Shown: positions 40,425 to 52,984 of the stretch, piece after piece
How positions within the stretch are numbered: the first letter of the stretch is position 1
How the letters are laid out: the number at the start of each line of letters is the position of its first letter
Assembly: GCF_003597395.2 (NCBI RefSeq)
Contig: NC_133770.1
Location: 30,775,446 to 30,839,445, forward strand
Source of the DNA: Chelonoidis abingdonii
Taxonomy: Eukaryota; Chordata; Testudines; Testudinidae
Direction: 5' to 3'
Length of the DNA: 64,000 nt
Notes under the pieces: generated by a model
Told to the model about the DNA's origin: nothing
Seen by the model: only the letters and a program-made list of their open reading frames with translations
The model's database searches: none
Made by a program: the position numbers and the translations under genes

Positions 40425-40560
40425 AGGGGTGCTGGAACAATTTGTATAGTGGGGGTGCTGAGAGCCATTGAACCAAACTGTAAACCTTGTATATAATGGA
40501 AACCACTTTAAGGCAGAGGGTGCAGCAGCACCCCCAGCACCCTTAGTTTCAGCACCTATG
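40425..40560. mobile_element. Short MITE with AGGTGCTGRAAC inverted ends
   Basis: The left end is AGGGGTGCTGGAACAATTT, and the complement of the right end is CATAGGTGCTGAAACTAAGG. It is about 136 bp, non-coding, and abuts the preceding MITE. Its ends resemble the 4000-side terminus of the hAT MITE at 3295-4000 (ATAGGTGCTGA). Confidence 0.55.
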
Positions 40561-41320
40561 CCCTGCTTCAGCTAAACTTCAGTAATCTGACCTGGAGTCT
40601 CCCCTCAGTGCCTGGCATAGCACCAATGGTTTGTTCAGGCCTCACCTTTTCAATTAAGAGGTTCCCTTTTCCAGTTCCTCTGAGGAAGGAGAGGTCTCCC
40701 TCATAAAAAGAGGAAATGGACTCTCAGGGGTACTTTAAAATTGAATTATCTTAGGAAATGAGTTTTCAAGGTGCTTGTGTTCTCGCAAAAGCCGCAGTCG
40801 ACATCCACAATCTCTTTTTTTCCTGTGCCTAGTAAGCTGGAGAAGACGTTAACTTTTGTTCCTCCATTGATTTGGTTCTTATTTCCGTTTGGATTCTTCC
40901 AAAGACTGAGACTTTATTCTGGAATTTAATTCAGATTTTATGTCCTTCCTAAGGACAAGCACAAGGCCATGTAATACTCAGTGGGGTGCAGCGTTGTGTA
41001 GCCAGATCTTTAAAAGCTACGAGCATCCTTTGTCTACGAAAGGGAGTATCTTTGCCTAAAGCATTTGGATCTGACAGTGTAAATAGCTCCCTATGTCCCT
41101 AAGTACTTAGCAAAATATATAATAGAGTTGAGAGAATAGTAGGGAAAAATCTCTCAATATTTGTTAAAAATATTAATTTCTGTGTTCCCCAAAGAACATT
41201 TTAGGTTGTATATTCTGTGGTGAAGTTCACAGTTCTCAGTGTGTTGGTTATATACAGAAGTCATCCAGTGAGGAGACAGAAACAATATCACACAATTATG
41301 TAACCAACATAACCCACATG
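40561..41320. other. Intergenic DNA, no recognised element
   Basis: Nothing recognised apart from the 8-base target duplication copy at its end (41313-41320). Confidence 0.4.
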
Positions 41321-41712
41321 CAGTGGCAGATTAATGATTTTGCCACCCCTAGACCCTGAAATAATTGTCGTCTCACCCACGCCTGGCCTCGCCCCGACTC
41401 CACCCTTTCCCCGCCTCCATTCCAACCCCTTCCCCAAGTCCCGCCCCAACTCTGCCCCCTCCCTGCCCCTATTGGATCCCTCCCCCCAGCACTCTGCGTT
41501 CCTCCTCTTCCCCCCCCCCCCTTCCCCATGAAACAGCTGTTTCGCTGAGCAAGTGCTGGGAGGGAGGGGAGAGAAACAGGACTTGGCGGCACGCTCGCAG
41601 AGGAGGTGAGCTGGAGCAGGGGAGCTTCTCCATGGGTGCTCAAATTTGCCGCCCCTTCAAATTTGCCACCCTAGGCCTAGGCTTTGTCGGCCTAGGCGAT
41701 AATATGCCACTG
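41321..41712. mobile_element. hAT MITE with perfect 8 bp target duplication
   Basis: A 392 bp element starting CAGTGGCAGATTAAT. The complement of its end is CAGTGGCATATTATC, and 12 of the 15 terminal bases pair. It is flanked on both sides by the identical octamer CCCACATG (41313-41320 and 41713-41720), the hAT signature. The interior is C-rich then G-rich, and near the right end repeats CAAATTTGCCGCC and CAAATTTGCCACC. ORFs of 115 and 119 codons across it are compositional. The perfect duplication argues for a relatively late insertion. Confidence 0.85.
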
Positions 41713-44700
41713 CCCACATGGTGACTAATTGTCAACAATCTGGCAAACCATGATTTTGACACAGAAGAAATAAGCAAATATTTTTTACTCACAAAGAAAT
41801 TAGGAAATTTGACCATTTCTTTAAAGACAATTCGCAAACAGAATAAAAGGTGAAATTTGCCAAAATGGATTGTTAATATTTTTACTATTTTTAGTGTCCA
41901 AACACATGCTAGATGTTTCACCAACACAACACAGTCCTTGCCTGAGAGAATATTCAATCTTGATTTGACATAACATTTCAAATGAGGTTCATAAATGGAC
42001 AACAGGAGGGGAAAAGGGTGAGGAATTGGCATGGTTGCTCAGTACAGGCTGTGCCTATCTTAATGATTTGGTTCTTTCCCCCTGTATCTCTCCACCTCTT
42101 CTCTTGTCTTCTGGAAGCCTGGGAAGTGATTCAAAGGAAAGAGTGAAAAGGATGAATTAACAGCATCATTTTTGGAAGACCAGAAGAGGGTGACAGTATA
42201 AAAAAGAGCCCAGAGGAGGAGAGTGTGGTAGTTCAGACAGGAGATGAGTAGAGTGTGGACAAGTTATTTGGCCAGTGTGAGACACAAAGGAACGGATTAT
42301 TTTTAGAGATGCTACCAGTTACTTGCTCTGTGCTGTTATTTATATACAGGAATCACTTGTCCACCATTGACCTGCAGGCATCTCTGGTGTAAAACGCAGG
42401 AACTGTCCACAGCTCTGCACAACAGTTTAGAACAGGAAGTGAAGAAGAATACTATGTGCAATTGAGATATCAAGGGATCCTTTGGTAGGCAAAATTTAAT
42501 TACCTTGGTTGGGGTTTGTCCAAATCACCTGTGCAAATCCCCACACATTCCTTTTGTGTTTAGCAGAGCCCCGTCTCACTTTCAAACATGAACTGAAGGA
42601 AAAGCAGTTCTTGTCAGTAATTCCATGTCATTGTACATAGAGGGCTCAACAGCCATTCCTTGGTGGGAGAAACCTCCTAGTCTCTTGGAAACAAATTATG
42701 ACCTGATGTACACCTTGTGCAACTCTATTAACTGCGGTTGCAATTTGGCTCTCAGGTAGAAAATCCCCATGTAGTGGAAGGACATCATGAATGCTACAGT
42801 TTGGGAGGTTCTGCCTCTCTTTTTCCCAAATTCAGACAGGAAAAACTCTGGTGTTGCCAGGACATTGCCTCAGTCATGGCGTTTTGTCTTGGTCATGCTC
42901 AGAAAGGACTTGAGTTCCTCTGTGAGTCAGGGATTCCTGCAAAGTGATCCCTGTGTCTAGGCTGGTCCTGGCTGTATTGTTACTCTCCTGAGTTCTTTAT
43001 AGGGTGTTGGCAAGGAACCAGATAAAGTTTTGATGATTGTCAGTTATCAACCAGAGAAAGGCCCAGTCCTCTGATTCACCTGGGATCTCACCACCACTTT
43101 CTGCCCCCTCTCTAGTTTTTGTGTCTTCCCTCAGGTTTGTTCCTTCCTTCTCTTCCTATATATCCAGCTGTCTGTCATGCCCTATTAAACCCAGTTTTGC
43201 TTCTTCCAAAACTCTCTACCTCTTAATCCATACCATAAACCCTGCCTCACTTAAATTCCAGATGAATTATCATCTCATACCATATTAAGTTTGCCAGCTC
43301 TGCTCTCTAGCTTGGTAGATTTTCATCCACAGTCTATCAAACCATCTCTAATTTATGACCTGCAAAGAATCTTCATTTACAGTGCAGACTCCTGGCAGTC
43401 ATTGACCAAAGTTGAAATGACAGCATTGGTGTACATTATTTGTTGGTGGGAAAGTATATGTAAGTATAAATTAATGTACGAGAGAGGGGTCTGAGTTATC
43501 CCCCTCTTCTTGTTTCATTCTTACACCTCTTTATTTATCCTTTTTATGTGGTGCGCACACACGTCCTCCCACACTTTCAGCACACATTACGCTGTATGAT
43601 CAAGACACTGGTCTCAAGTTAAGGCTGGGTTCTTTGGCCTGTTGTAAACACCTGTCCACACATAAGTGATTAATAATAATAGTTTCTTAATTTAGAATAG
43701 GACGCCTGATTTATCATTTTCCTGGGAAATATTTATGCTATAAAAGATGTCAAGTGAATGCTGCAGGAAATAGTTCTGCATTATCTGAGGGAGAGCTAAA
43801 ATCTAAGAAGTCTTTTCCATCTCTAATTTCTGAAATTCAGTGAGGGCAATTTAACCAGCTCTAGAACAAAGTAGGACGGAGGCTGTCAAGTTTTGGATCA
43901 GGCTAAAAACTAAACTATAATTCAGATTGAATACAAAGAAATTTCCAGGTAACTATTCATCCTACATATTACAGTGTTACTTATTATGAAAACTATATAG
44001 AGATACAATCATCCAAAAATCTGAGTATAAGCCACAGAATTATACAATTTGTTGATATTCATGAGTTCATTTAGTATTTGTAGACTTAAAAGGCAAATAG
44101 GATTGCTAGGGTATGGATGTGAAATAAACCATATTTGATTATTTCATTCTTTGGTAAAAAAAAAAAATAAAAAAAAAATGCAGAGAACTTCTTTTGTGAG
44201 TGTCAGTGTGCAGAATTGTACAATTGTTCGTTCTTGTTTTTAAAAGTTAGTTTGCATGAATAATTTTCTCATCCTTTTGCAGAATTTTTCCACATTTTTG
44301 TTGACTAAAATATTACTAATCTAATTTCCTATTAAAAAACTCATTTTCAGCATTGTAGAGCTGAAAGGTGCTATGAAGCATTTAGTCTTCAATTTACATA
44401 CAACAAATTCTGTAATCTGATGGGGGCTTTCACACAAGGGTGACTGCAAGAAATTACATGGGCAAAGAATTATTTTAGTCCAAGGTTCTGCTCTATGTTA
44501 ATTTCATTGGTTGAATTCCCGTTGAGATTCTTCTATTGTTAAATTGCTTATTGATGTGGATACAGAAGAGGAAAAATCCAAACAATGTTGGGGTACTAAA
44601 TTTTTAATGCTGTTTGCATTTCTTTTATTTTTCTTTTTAATTATAATTTAGGGAATATGGGCTTATTAGAAAGGGACAAAGACACCAGATTGGAATAATT

Positions 44701-45230
44701 CATTTCATTTAACACTCATTGACAAGACAACTTTAAACATTCTCCAGATGAAGCATCAGTCATGACACACCAAAGGATAATCCCAACATTACAATTCAAG
44801 TAAATTGGTTTCCTGTGGTATGTATTCCAGCATTGCATCAAGCTGTATGAAGCTTAATGCTTGCATAATAAACTGGGGCTTTAAATGATGCCAGAAATTA
44901 TCATTGCAAAACAGAGATATTTCAGTGTCTGTTTTTATTAATGTGGAGAAAAGGGGATTGTACTGAATGCAAATGAAACAGGGAGGGTGTTTCATATTAG
45001 AAGTCACAATCTAGAGCAGTTAAAAGTTAAACAATTGCAAAACTGATCAAGAGGATTCATTTAAATTAAAATTAGAGGCTGAACTGAGGCTTTAAGCCAT
45101 AGCCAGGGGTAGGTGTGCCGCAGCAGGGGCTTAATGGTATTATGCTTCAGTTAGGCACAGTGCCTCTGGATTCATGGAGCAAGTACAGCCTCTGTGAACC
45201 CTTTTGTAAAGCTGCAGTAAGTTTTCCCCT
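41713..45230. other. Intergenic DNA, no recognised element
   Basis: No gene or named repeat. There is an A-rich run at about 44156-44178. The ORFs at 41640, 42738, 43037 and 43291 have no recognised domains. Confidence 0.4.
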
Positions 45231-45804
45231 CCGCTCTGGGTTTGTAACAGGGTGGTTTGGCTAATCACCCAGCCAATTCTGCTTAGTGAAGGAAGAGCTC
45301 CACCCCGCAGGTGCAGGGTTAACAGCCTGGGTTGGGCTTGATGGAGGACAGCAGATTCCCCTAGAGGATAGCAGGGTATTGCAGTAAATGTGGTGGTGGT
45401 GGGGCGCTCACCACACTGCAGTGAGTGAGAGAGGCTCCTGAAGAGAAGACCCTAATATCAAGGGAGTTGATAAGTCTGAGCCAGGAGACTAAACTCCAGC
45501 CAAGTAAAGCTTGGGAGTGAGTGTTGACTTAGGCTTGGGATGGAGGACTGGGGACTCCTTACCAAATGGGAAAGAGAAAGAGAAAACGGGAGAGGGGGGT
45601 GGGTCTTGGCCTGAAGGGCTAAACTTCTGCTTGAAGCCTGAGATAGACTGCACTAGCACCCAGCTCTGGGAAGAAGGGCTGGGGGGACCCCCTTCCTAAG
45701 AGTAGCAGGCAACTTGTCTGATATTAAACCAAACAGTCCTGCTTTTCTAGGGCACGTCCCCTGGCTGGTACGCAGATAAAACCGGTTTTGTCTGGTATTG
45801 GAAA
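45231..45804. repeat. Possible LTR-like or other dispersed repeat
   Basis: A GC-raised, purine-rich segment beginning near GGTTTGTAACAGGGTGG that leads into the minisatellite. The style suggests a dispersed repeat, perhaps LTR-derived, but I cannot show termini or coding. Confidence 0.3.
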
Positions 45805-46140
45805 GGGGTGCCATTTTGAAGAGCGTGCTGCTTCATCCCTGTCGATGTGACGTTGCACACAAAGTCACACAGCTGGGGATGGCAATGCACTCTTAAAAAT
45901 GGTAGCTCTCCCATGAGGTGTGATCTCTCAGTCAAAGTAATGGTGGAGGAGATAGGGCGGTGCACTCTAAAAATAATGCCCCCTTCCTCAGTGAGGTGCG
46001 ATGTCACATGCAAAGTCATGCTGGCAGGGCAGCGTCCTCTTAAAAAATAGCATCCTCAGAGGCATCATGCATCCGAGGTCACTCTGGTGGTGGTGGGGTC
46101 ATGTTGGCAGGGGCAGGCCCACACTATTTCCATAAGTGCT
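45805..46140. repeat. Minisatellite of ~75 bp units
   Basis: Units are aligned on CAAAGTMAYG-type starts at 45860, 45933 and 46011, giving lengths of 73 and 78. A partial unit lies before 45860 and a decayed one after about 46085. Shared words recur once per unit: GGCAATGCACTCTTAAAAAT, GGCGGTGCACTCTAAAAATA and GGCAGCGTCCTCTTAAAAAA. Each is followed 15-20 bases later by a GAGGTGTGAT / GAGGTGCGAT / GAGGCATCAT word. That makes about four to five diverged copies. The minus-strand ORF at 45747-46019 is a by-product of the repeated frame. Confidence 0.65.
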
Positions 46141-49100
46141 GCAATCACCAATATTCTGGGAATGCTTAAGTGACCACCTATCTAAAGGAGAGAACGGGGG
46201 GTGGGCCTAGAGGGCCAGTGCGTATCCACAGGGCTGAATAAATTGGTCCCCCCCGAAGGGGAATGTTTTAACTAACTTTGGGTTGTGTTTTTTTAAGCTT
46301 CCTGAAGAACCAAGAGGGAAAACAGAGAGAGGGTACTGCAGAGTGACCTCTGCCCACGCAGGTGTGCTCAGAAGGCAGCCAACTCTGTCACAGAGATGTG
46401 AAGGAGAGGTGGATTAAAAACCTGCCTTTGCCCATCTCCCTTTGGGGGGGGCCTAGTGTTGTTGGAGGCACTAGCCTGAAGCAGGTTTTGCACACTGAGC
46501 ACAAGGGAGCAACATGCAGCCTAGCTGGCCCAATCCCTATGCCTATGAGTGGTGATAGGCAACATCTACAGAATCCATAAAGTGGATTTTGTTTGTTTTG
46601 GAGGGGAATATCAGCTGTTTTCGCTGCTCAGATCATGTCAATGACTTTAACTAACAATAGTTCACAATGACACTATCTCACAGAAAGCAAGATGTCTCCT
46701 TCCGCTAACAGCAGCATAGGAGGGAATTTGACTGGCCCGCAAGAAACTGCGATAGATTGCAAGTCTTCTCAGCCACTGAAAGCTTTACTAGTTAGTTCCT
46801 GCAGAGAAAACAATCAAGTAAAATGCTTATCTTCTATTCTGAACTGTCAGATCTGTACTGAATTACACTGCATGCTTTTGATTCTGTACAGACATAATAT
46901 TGCTGTTGACACTTTTAACCTCTGATTTTCTCTGCAGATCAGGGACCCAGGATCAGGACCTGGAAAGAGACAGAGAGAGATGGAGCACAAGAAGACGCAT
47001 CAAGGCCCGAGATGCACCAAGTTAGAAAAACCCATGTTACAGAGCAGCTGGTCATCTAGTTCCCCTGACCTGCACTCTCCCAGCCCAGCAAAGGGGGTTG
47101 TGAAAGAAATGGAGGTATAGGGGGACAGGGGTCATAGATTCCAGAAGTCTTTTTTCCCCCAGGCACTGTATAGTTATTAAAAGATGATGAGTGAGCTGCA
47201 TTATTATTAAATTTGATCAGTGGTATTTTGGATCCAGTTGGTAAAGTTTCATTAAAGAGCTGTATAGCAGCCACAGCTTTTGTATTGTTTTTAGCTGGTG
47301 TTCTAAGGCACCGGTGACAGCAATCCAGGCAGTCAGGCAATAATCGAATACAGAACACAGTCTGCTTCTTTTGTTAAACATCTTCTCCTAGAAATGCTAG
47401 CAAGTATACATTATTCCCTTATCATCCTTTCCTCTTGAGAGATTTCAATTCCATTTACCCCCACAGGCCCAAATCCTTCCTGAACATATGAGTTAGACAG
47501 CAAGGAGGATTACTAGAAATAGCACAGACAATGACCAAAAGGCTGTCTTGCATGCTTTTTTTTCTCCAGCCAGCCAGCCACCCACCTTTCATTATCAAGG
47601 GGATGAATACCGCATCTGACTGCATAATCAAAATCCAGTGACCTGTCAGTGCAGGCAGTAAAATAAAGCTCTCTGGCTGTTTCCCTTTGACTGGGCTTCA
47701 GTTCTGGAACCCTTTTAACCCAATTTTTCTGACATACTGTATCTGGTAGGCATTTAGGGAAGCAATCACTGAGCTAACACACTTTCACTAGTATATGTGA
47801 AATAAGCTTGGTGTACTTAGAGTCCCCCTTTCTGGTAAAATTGAGCACCCTGATGCTAAAGTAATAGACTTTAATTAAAGAGCTACAGCAGGCAAAACGT
47901 TAAAGTGGATGGAACAATGGAAATCTCTGATCAGTTTGCCCAGCAATCTTTCCGTATATGATTTTCGCTGGCACATTCCTGCTGAATGCCTCTCAAAACA
48001 GAATATCTAAAGTCAAAAAGAATGCTCATGTGGCTCTTGAATGCAGTTCACTGTTTGGAAAGAGCCTTTGGGTTTTCTTTAATTGCAGTCCCACGCAGCC
48101 ACAATGAAAATCTTAGTTTTACTTATTCATTACAATTGTGCTCAAGGTTCAGAGAAGGGTCTAAAAGATGCCCAAAGAGTCTCAGATTCAGGGCCCAAAC
48201 TGTGTTCATTGCCCAAAGCCAAATAAAGAGCTTTGTACAGAAGCGGGGGAAGAGCTTTCTTTTTTAGCACCATTTCCCTTTCCTGGGACTCCACAAATGG
48301 GGAGGGTGCAGGCTAGGAACAAATATATATTATCCTCCCACCATCACCAATTACATTTTCTGGGAGTGTAGCCCTCCACCCACTCACCCCCAGATGTTCC
48401 AGGGAGTGTACTAGGTGAAGCCATATCAGGGAAGATTTTGAGTGCATGCCATCTATTGAACCTATGCTACAGGTGATGGGGGAAAGGCTCTAGAACTGAG
48501 GTGTTCATGGGTCTTATTAATCCTTAAAATCCACCTGTCCTGGGGGAGCAGAATGTTCCCTTTGGAGCATCCAGGAACAATCTCTGAGGAGATCTCCCAG
48601 GCTCTTCCAACAGTTATTTGTCAGGAGGGGACAGTTGGTACTAGTCTGGAGTGTTTAGATTCCTTACAAAAATGCACACAAAAATCCTGTCAGGACCATC
48701 TCAGCCTTCCATCTCTCCTCAATAAACAAGTAGTAAAATCCTCAACTACTGTAATAAGGGCCTTTTGGTTTTGCAGAGGGAAGGGGTTACAGGAAAACTC
48801 CCGTGTTCAGTCAACTCCTCTTCTGGCTGCAGAGGATTGAATCCACCTTCCTTCAGAACCCAGACCTCAGGCTTGACAGAAAGTGAAGATCCTTTTTTGT
48901 CTTCTAGAAGTCAAGCATACTGACTCCAAGTGTCAGTCTGTGAGCATATGACCAACCCCCCTTGTGAGCACAAATTGTATTGTGCTGCCACTAGACTTAG
49001 GTCTGCCCGAGTGCACATAAAGGACTATTTTATTTCCAAGTACTCAGTCTTAGTGTTATTTATTTATCACTTTAACATCTCTGAATTCAATGAGACTTTG

Positions 49101-49631
49101 ATTTTTAAAGCTTAACAACCTCTTAGTTAGCTGGTGCTTTGAATATCCTAGAATATGAATGTGATCAGTAGTCATGGACAAGACTTCTGCAGAAGAAACC
49201 ATGTCATATCCAGAAACACATTTATTTAGACTATTAAGAGTCTGACAATTGTTTTCATAGGATCAGTTTCTGCTGCTCCAATAATTTCATCAACAATACA
49301 CCCTATCTGGATAAGGCAACATTTCTAAATTGTCTATTTTCTGTGAAAACAAAGTATTAGAGCTAGTGGAAGAAGTGAATATTTAATTTTGTATTTCAAA
49401 CTTTAAGCTGTGCAGTCTTCATATCCTAAAAAATATCCTGAAATAGGCACTCTTGAAAGATACTTGGGGATCTCCAGGATCCTTATTTTATGTTTTTCAT
49501 CCACTGTGATCACCAGAAATTGTTTGTTTCCTCCTGGTTCACAGTTCTTTTCACAGTGCCCCTGAAGTGAAGCTGTTCCACGCTGTCTTCAGTGGCTAAG
49601 GCCATTCTTGCAGCAAATTGCCTCAAATTTT
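46141..49631. other. Intergenic DNA, no recognised gene
   Basis: 46141-46620 may continue the dispersed repeat before it. Beyond that, nothing was recognised. The ORFs at 46362, 47056, 47986, 48168 and 48553 carry no domain I know. Confidence 0.35.
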
Positions 49632-49970
49632 ACAGATTCATAGTGCTTTTAAAGCCAGAAGAGGTTATAAAAATCTAGACTGACCTCCTGCATGAAACAG
49701 ACCATAGAATTTCACCCAGTAATTCATGGATCAAGCCTAACAATTTGTGGTTGAAGTAGAGAAGATCTTTTAGAAAGCATCCACTCTCTAGGGATGCAGA
49801 TTTGGCAATCCATTTGAGTTTTTCTAACTTCAGCTTCCAGGATCTTGTTATGGGTTTTTATGTTCTAGATTAAAGAGCCCTCTGATATCGGATATATATT
49901 CTACTGATGCAGATATTTATACATGGTGATAAAGTCACCTCTTCAGTTTCACTTCAATAAGGTACGGTTG
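49632..49970 (-). mobile_element. CR1-family LINE fragment
   Basis: The plus-strand text CTAGACTGACCTCCTGCATG, then GATCTTTTAGAAAGCATCCA, then TTTCTAACTTCAGCTTCCAG and GTCACCTCTTCAGTTTCACT, is the reverse view of a CR1-like ORF2 3' region. The same order starts in the copy at 8078-8345. It is diverged and 5' truncated. Its last 150 bp are repeated about 990 bp downstream. Confidence 0.65.
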
Positions 49971-49999
49971 TCTGAGTATACCAAAAGAAGGACAGGAGA

Positions 50000-50789
50000 C
50001 TCTTGATATGGATTTTAATCAGGTTGCACATTTCTTATATAGATGTCTGTGGCTACCTGGCAGATAAAGTATAGAGTGCAGACAAATCTGTGCTTATTCA
50101 AGTCATTTCCCAGGGCTTCCACCAGCCTCTCTTCATTTTCTATCCAGGTCCCCGCAGCCAATCCATGGCTTGGACCTTACCATCTACCCCCCTCATAGGA
50201 AGTTTAATGTAGGCTATAAGAATGGGGTGGGGAGGGTTGGCTTCCTGCTGTACTAATCCTAGGAGTCCCCAACCCCTCTCCCTGTTCTGTTCCTTTCTCT
50301 AGCACCTCCTTTTAAGTCCTTTACCAGGCCATTTATCTGGTCACTGGATGCTTTCCCCATGGAGTACTTGCACGGGACATCTGCCCCACTCTTACAAAAT
50401 AAGTTGCGACATATAGCCTATCTCCTTTTCTTCTTACCACCTGACTCCTGCTGTGGGGAAGGTGAAAAAAACCTCACTCTGCCAAAGCCAATCTAGTGGT
50501 GTGGGAAAAAATTCCCTCCCAGCCCCTCTTAGAAAGGAGAGACTAGCACAATGTCCACAGCAGGTCCTAACCCAACCTGATATTCACCACCTCTAGGGGA
50601 GGGAGGGTAGATGCTACATTGCCTGCTGCATGGAAAAAGGGGCTTTCCATGCCCAGGGCTTGCACGTTTATAACCTTCAGATTTCACATAACTGCGGGGT
50701 GAGTCAGCACCACAAAGCTGACTGCTATTCATCTTTTGCAGCAGTTTCTGACCTTGTCCGTTTCAGTTTTTTGTTACCGTCACTGTTAA
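50000..50789. other. Intergenic DNA between two CR1 fragments
   Basis: No gene recognised. It is moderately C-rich at 50150-50300. Confidence 0.35.
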
Positions 50790-50962
50790 ATTGTGTCTTA
50801 TTTCCTGTTTGAATTTTTCTAACTTCAACTTCTAGGATCTTTTTTTTTTTGTCTTCTAAATTAAAGATCTCACTGATATCGGATATATATTCTACCGATG
50901 CAGGTACTTATACATTGTGGTAACATCATCTCTTCATTTTCACTTCAATAAGGTAAGGGTGT
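50790..50962 (-). mobile_element. CR1-family fragment, near-duplicate of 49815-49970
   Basis: Shares TTTTTCTAACTTCA, CTGATATCGGATATATATTC and TTTCACTTCAATAAGGTA with the fragment at 49.8 kb, in the same order and spacing apart from a short T run. The upstream TTTCCTGTTTGAATTTTTC also fits the family. Confidence 0.65.
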
Positions 50963-51937
50963 TTCAGATGATGAATACCTAACTTCAGGCAATTTGGGCT
51001 GGATTTTTGGAAATGCTGAGCACCAAAAACTTTATTGGAAATCCGTGGGAGCTACAGGTATGGAACACCTCTGAAAATCAGGCCGCAAGGTCACTTAGGT
51101 GAGACATACAAAAATTGAATGCAACCAAATTAGAGGCCAATATTGAAAATTTGGCTGTAAACGCCACAGTCTGGGTAGGAATCTGTCTATTAGCAGAACT
51201 ACATGTGCCACCATTGTTAACAATCTGTTGGTGTTTCAGTAATCTCTTCTGGGGGTTATAATTCATCACTGTTATTTTTTCCTAATTTGTCTATAACTAA
51301 AAACAACTTTGTTTTACAAAGTGATATTTTGCAGACTATTAGTCAGTAAAATGAACTATAGACCTAATGAACAGAAAATTCTTAATGCTACATTAGTTTG
51401 GCATTAGGTAATGAAATATTGTCACCTTGAATCTGCTATCTCCCCATTATGGGCTTTATCTCGTAATCCCCGCTTAACAGAGGCATGCTCAGATCCTTTT
51501 GTAACAAAAAGGGAATAATTGATTTAAGATCTCTTCAAAGAAAGGATGTTATTGTAATTTGAAAAGCTAAGATTAAAGGTTGTTAATCCTAATAGCTATT
51601 TCTTTTTTTCTTTTTATTTCTTCGACAATTGAGATTTTAGCTAAAAGTCCAGGGAGAATACTTAAAAAAACCCCAAATACCTAGAATTCAAAACCTCTGA
51701 AAAAACTTATTTTGTTCTCTTTGCTGACATATTTTCCTCTCAATTTAGTTATCTAAACACAAAACAGATACTCACAAATATTGTGAGGAAGCTGTAGGCA
51801 ACTTTGAGTTCAAATGATTCTAGTGAGGAACATGATCTTTTATCAGCGCAAATAAAGGTAATTTCAATTAATGTGACAGAATTATTTTTTAGTTTTTACA
51901 TGTTCTTATCTATGCATAACCTAAATCAATCACCACA
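50963..51937. other. Intergenic DNA, no recognised element
   Basis: 51000-51090 has the look of an old amniote repeat (GGCTGGATTTTTGGAAATGC). Otherwise nothing was recognised. Confidence 0.35.
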
Positions 51938-52165
51938 TATAAGAGCTCTTATATAGCATTTCTCATCAGTAGACCTCAAAATGCTTTATAAAGGAGATCA
52001 GTATTTTTATTCCTATTTTAGAGATGGAGAAATTGAGTGACAGAGAAGGGAAGTGACTTACCCAAGGTCACCCCACAGGTCAGTGGCAAATACAGGAATA
52101 GAACTCAGGTCTTTGAGTCTAAGTCAGTGCTCTCTCCATTAAGTCAAACTGCTGCTTCTCTCCTA
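51938..52165 (-). repeat. MIR-like SINE fragment
   Basis: The best preserved of three. It shows CTTATATAGCATTTCTCATC, then AAATGCTTTATAAAGGAGA, then GATGGAGAAATTGAGTGACA, then GAAGTGACTTACCCAAGGTC, then GGTCAGTGGCAAATACAGGA, in the order of a reversed MIR-type element. Confidence 0.65.
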
Positions 52166-52387
52166 AATCAAAGCAGCTCTGATTACTTTATTAAGTGCAA
52201 AATACAATTAGATGAATTCTGTCATAAGGCTTGGGGTTAGAGTAAAGCCACAATCCTTTTGGTTCAAGTCACTGATTGTCTTAGTTGTCATTGTATATGT
52301 TTTTGATTTATTTAGCTCAAAGAGCTCTGGAATTGACCTGCTTGAAGTTTGGACTTTAGGCTGTGGTCATGATAGGTTTACTGCGTT

Positions 52388-52700
52388 CAGAGGTGGATTA
52401 CAGTTTTGTGATGTCCTGGGGGCCCCTCCCCACCTCTTCCACTTGCAGTCCCCCTCCACCCCATTCTCCCCCAGCACTCCTGCCAGGAAGCATGCTCCAG
52501 GGGAGTGGGGGAAGCCCTCGTGCCCTGACCCTGCTTCTGGGCAGGAGCACCAGGTGAGTGGAGTACAGCAAGCCCCAGCAGCCCCCTCCCCTCCCTGGCA
52601 GGAGTGCTACTTGGGTGGGGCAGGTTGGGCATGGGGGTGTCCATTTTTTACAGGGCCCTCAGGCATGGATCCCATTGGCCCAGTGGCTAATCCGCCACTG
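52388..52700. mobile_element. hAT MITE related to the 41.3 kb copy
   Basis: The left end is CAGAGGTGGATTACAG, and the complement of the right end is CAGTGGCGGATTAGCC. Flanking octamers ACTGCGTT (52380-52387) and ATTGGGTT (52701-52708) agree at 6 of 8. Its ends resemble CAGTGGCAGATTAAT of the element at 41321, so the two probably belong to related families mobilised by one transposase. The 199-codon ORF at 52212-52811 crosses it and is rejected as a gene. Confidence 0.7.
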
Positions 52701-52984
52701 ATTGGGTTACCCAGAGTATTATGGGATGAAGCCAGCCCATTTCCTTGTTTCCTGTTTAGTCAGTGGGAATTCTCCTCCCCATTCCACCCCCTTTCACACG
52801 CTCTATTATGATGTAATTAAATGAAGTGGCAAGTTTTCAACGTGCAGTCCTGTAAGTGGATATATTTTTGTTGCGTTAAGCAGTCTCTTTACAAAACTGG
52901 TGATGAGAATGGGATGGTCTGTCAGGCAGTGCATCAGCATGACAATACAGATGCTCTCAGTTGATTACCAGAATAATTGACTGA

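Noticed and set aside
39919..40506. 195-codon minus-strand ORF
   Set aside because: It spans unique DNA and two MITEs and has no recognisable domain.
52212..52811. 199-codon plus-strand ORF with a hydrophobic N-terminal stretch
   Set aside because: Its middle is the hAT MITE at 52388-52700. The apparent membrane-like segment is AT-rich chance coding before it.
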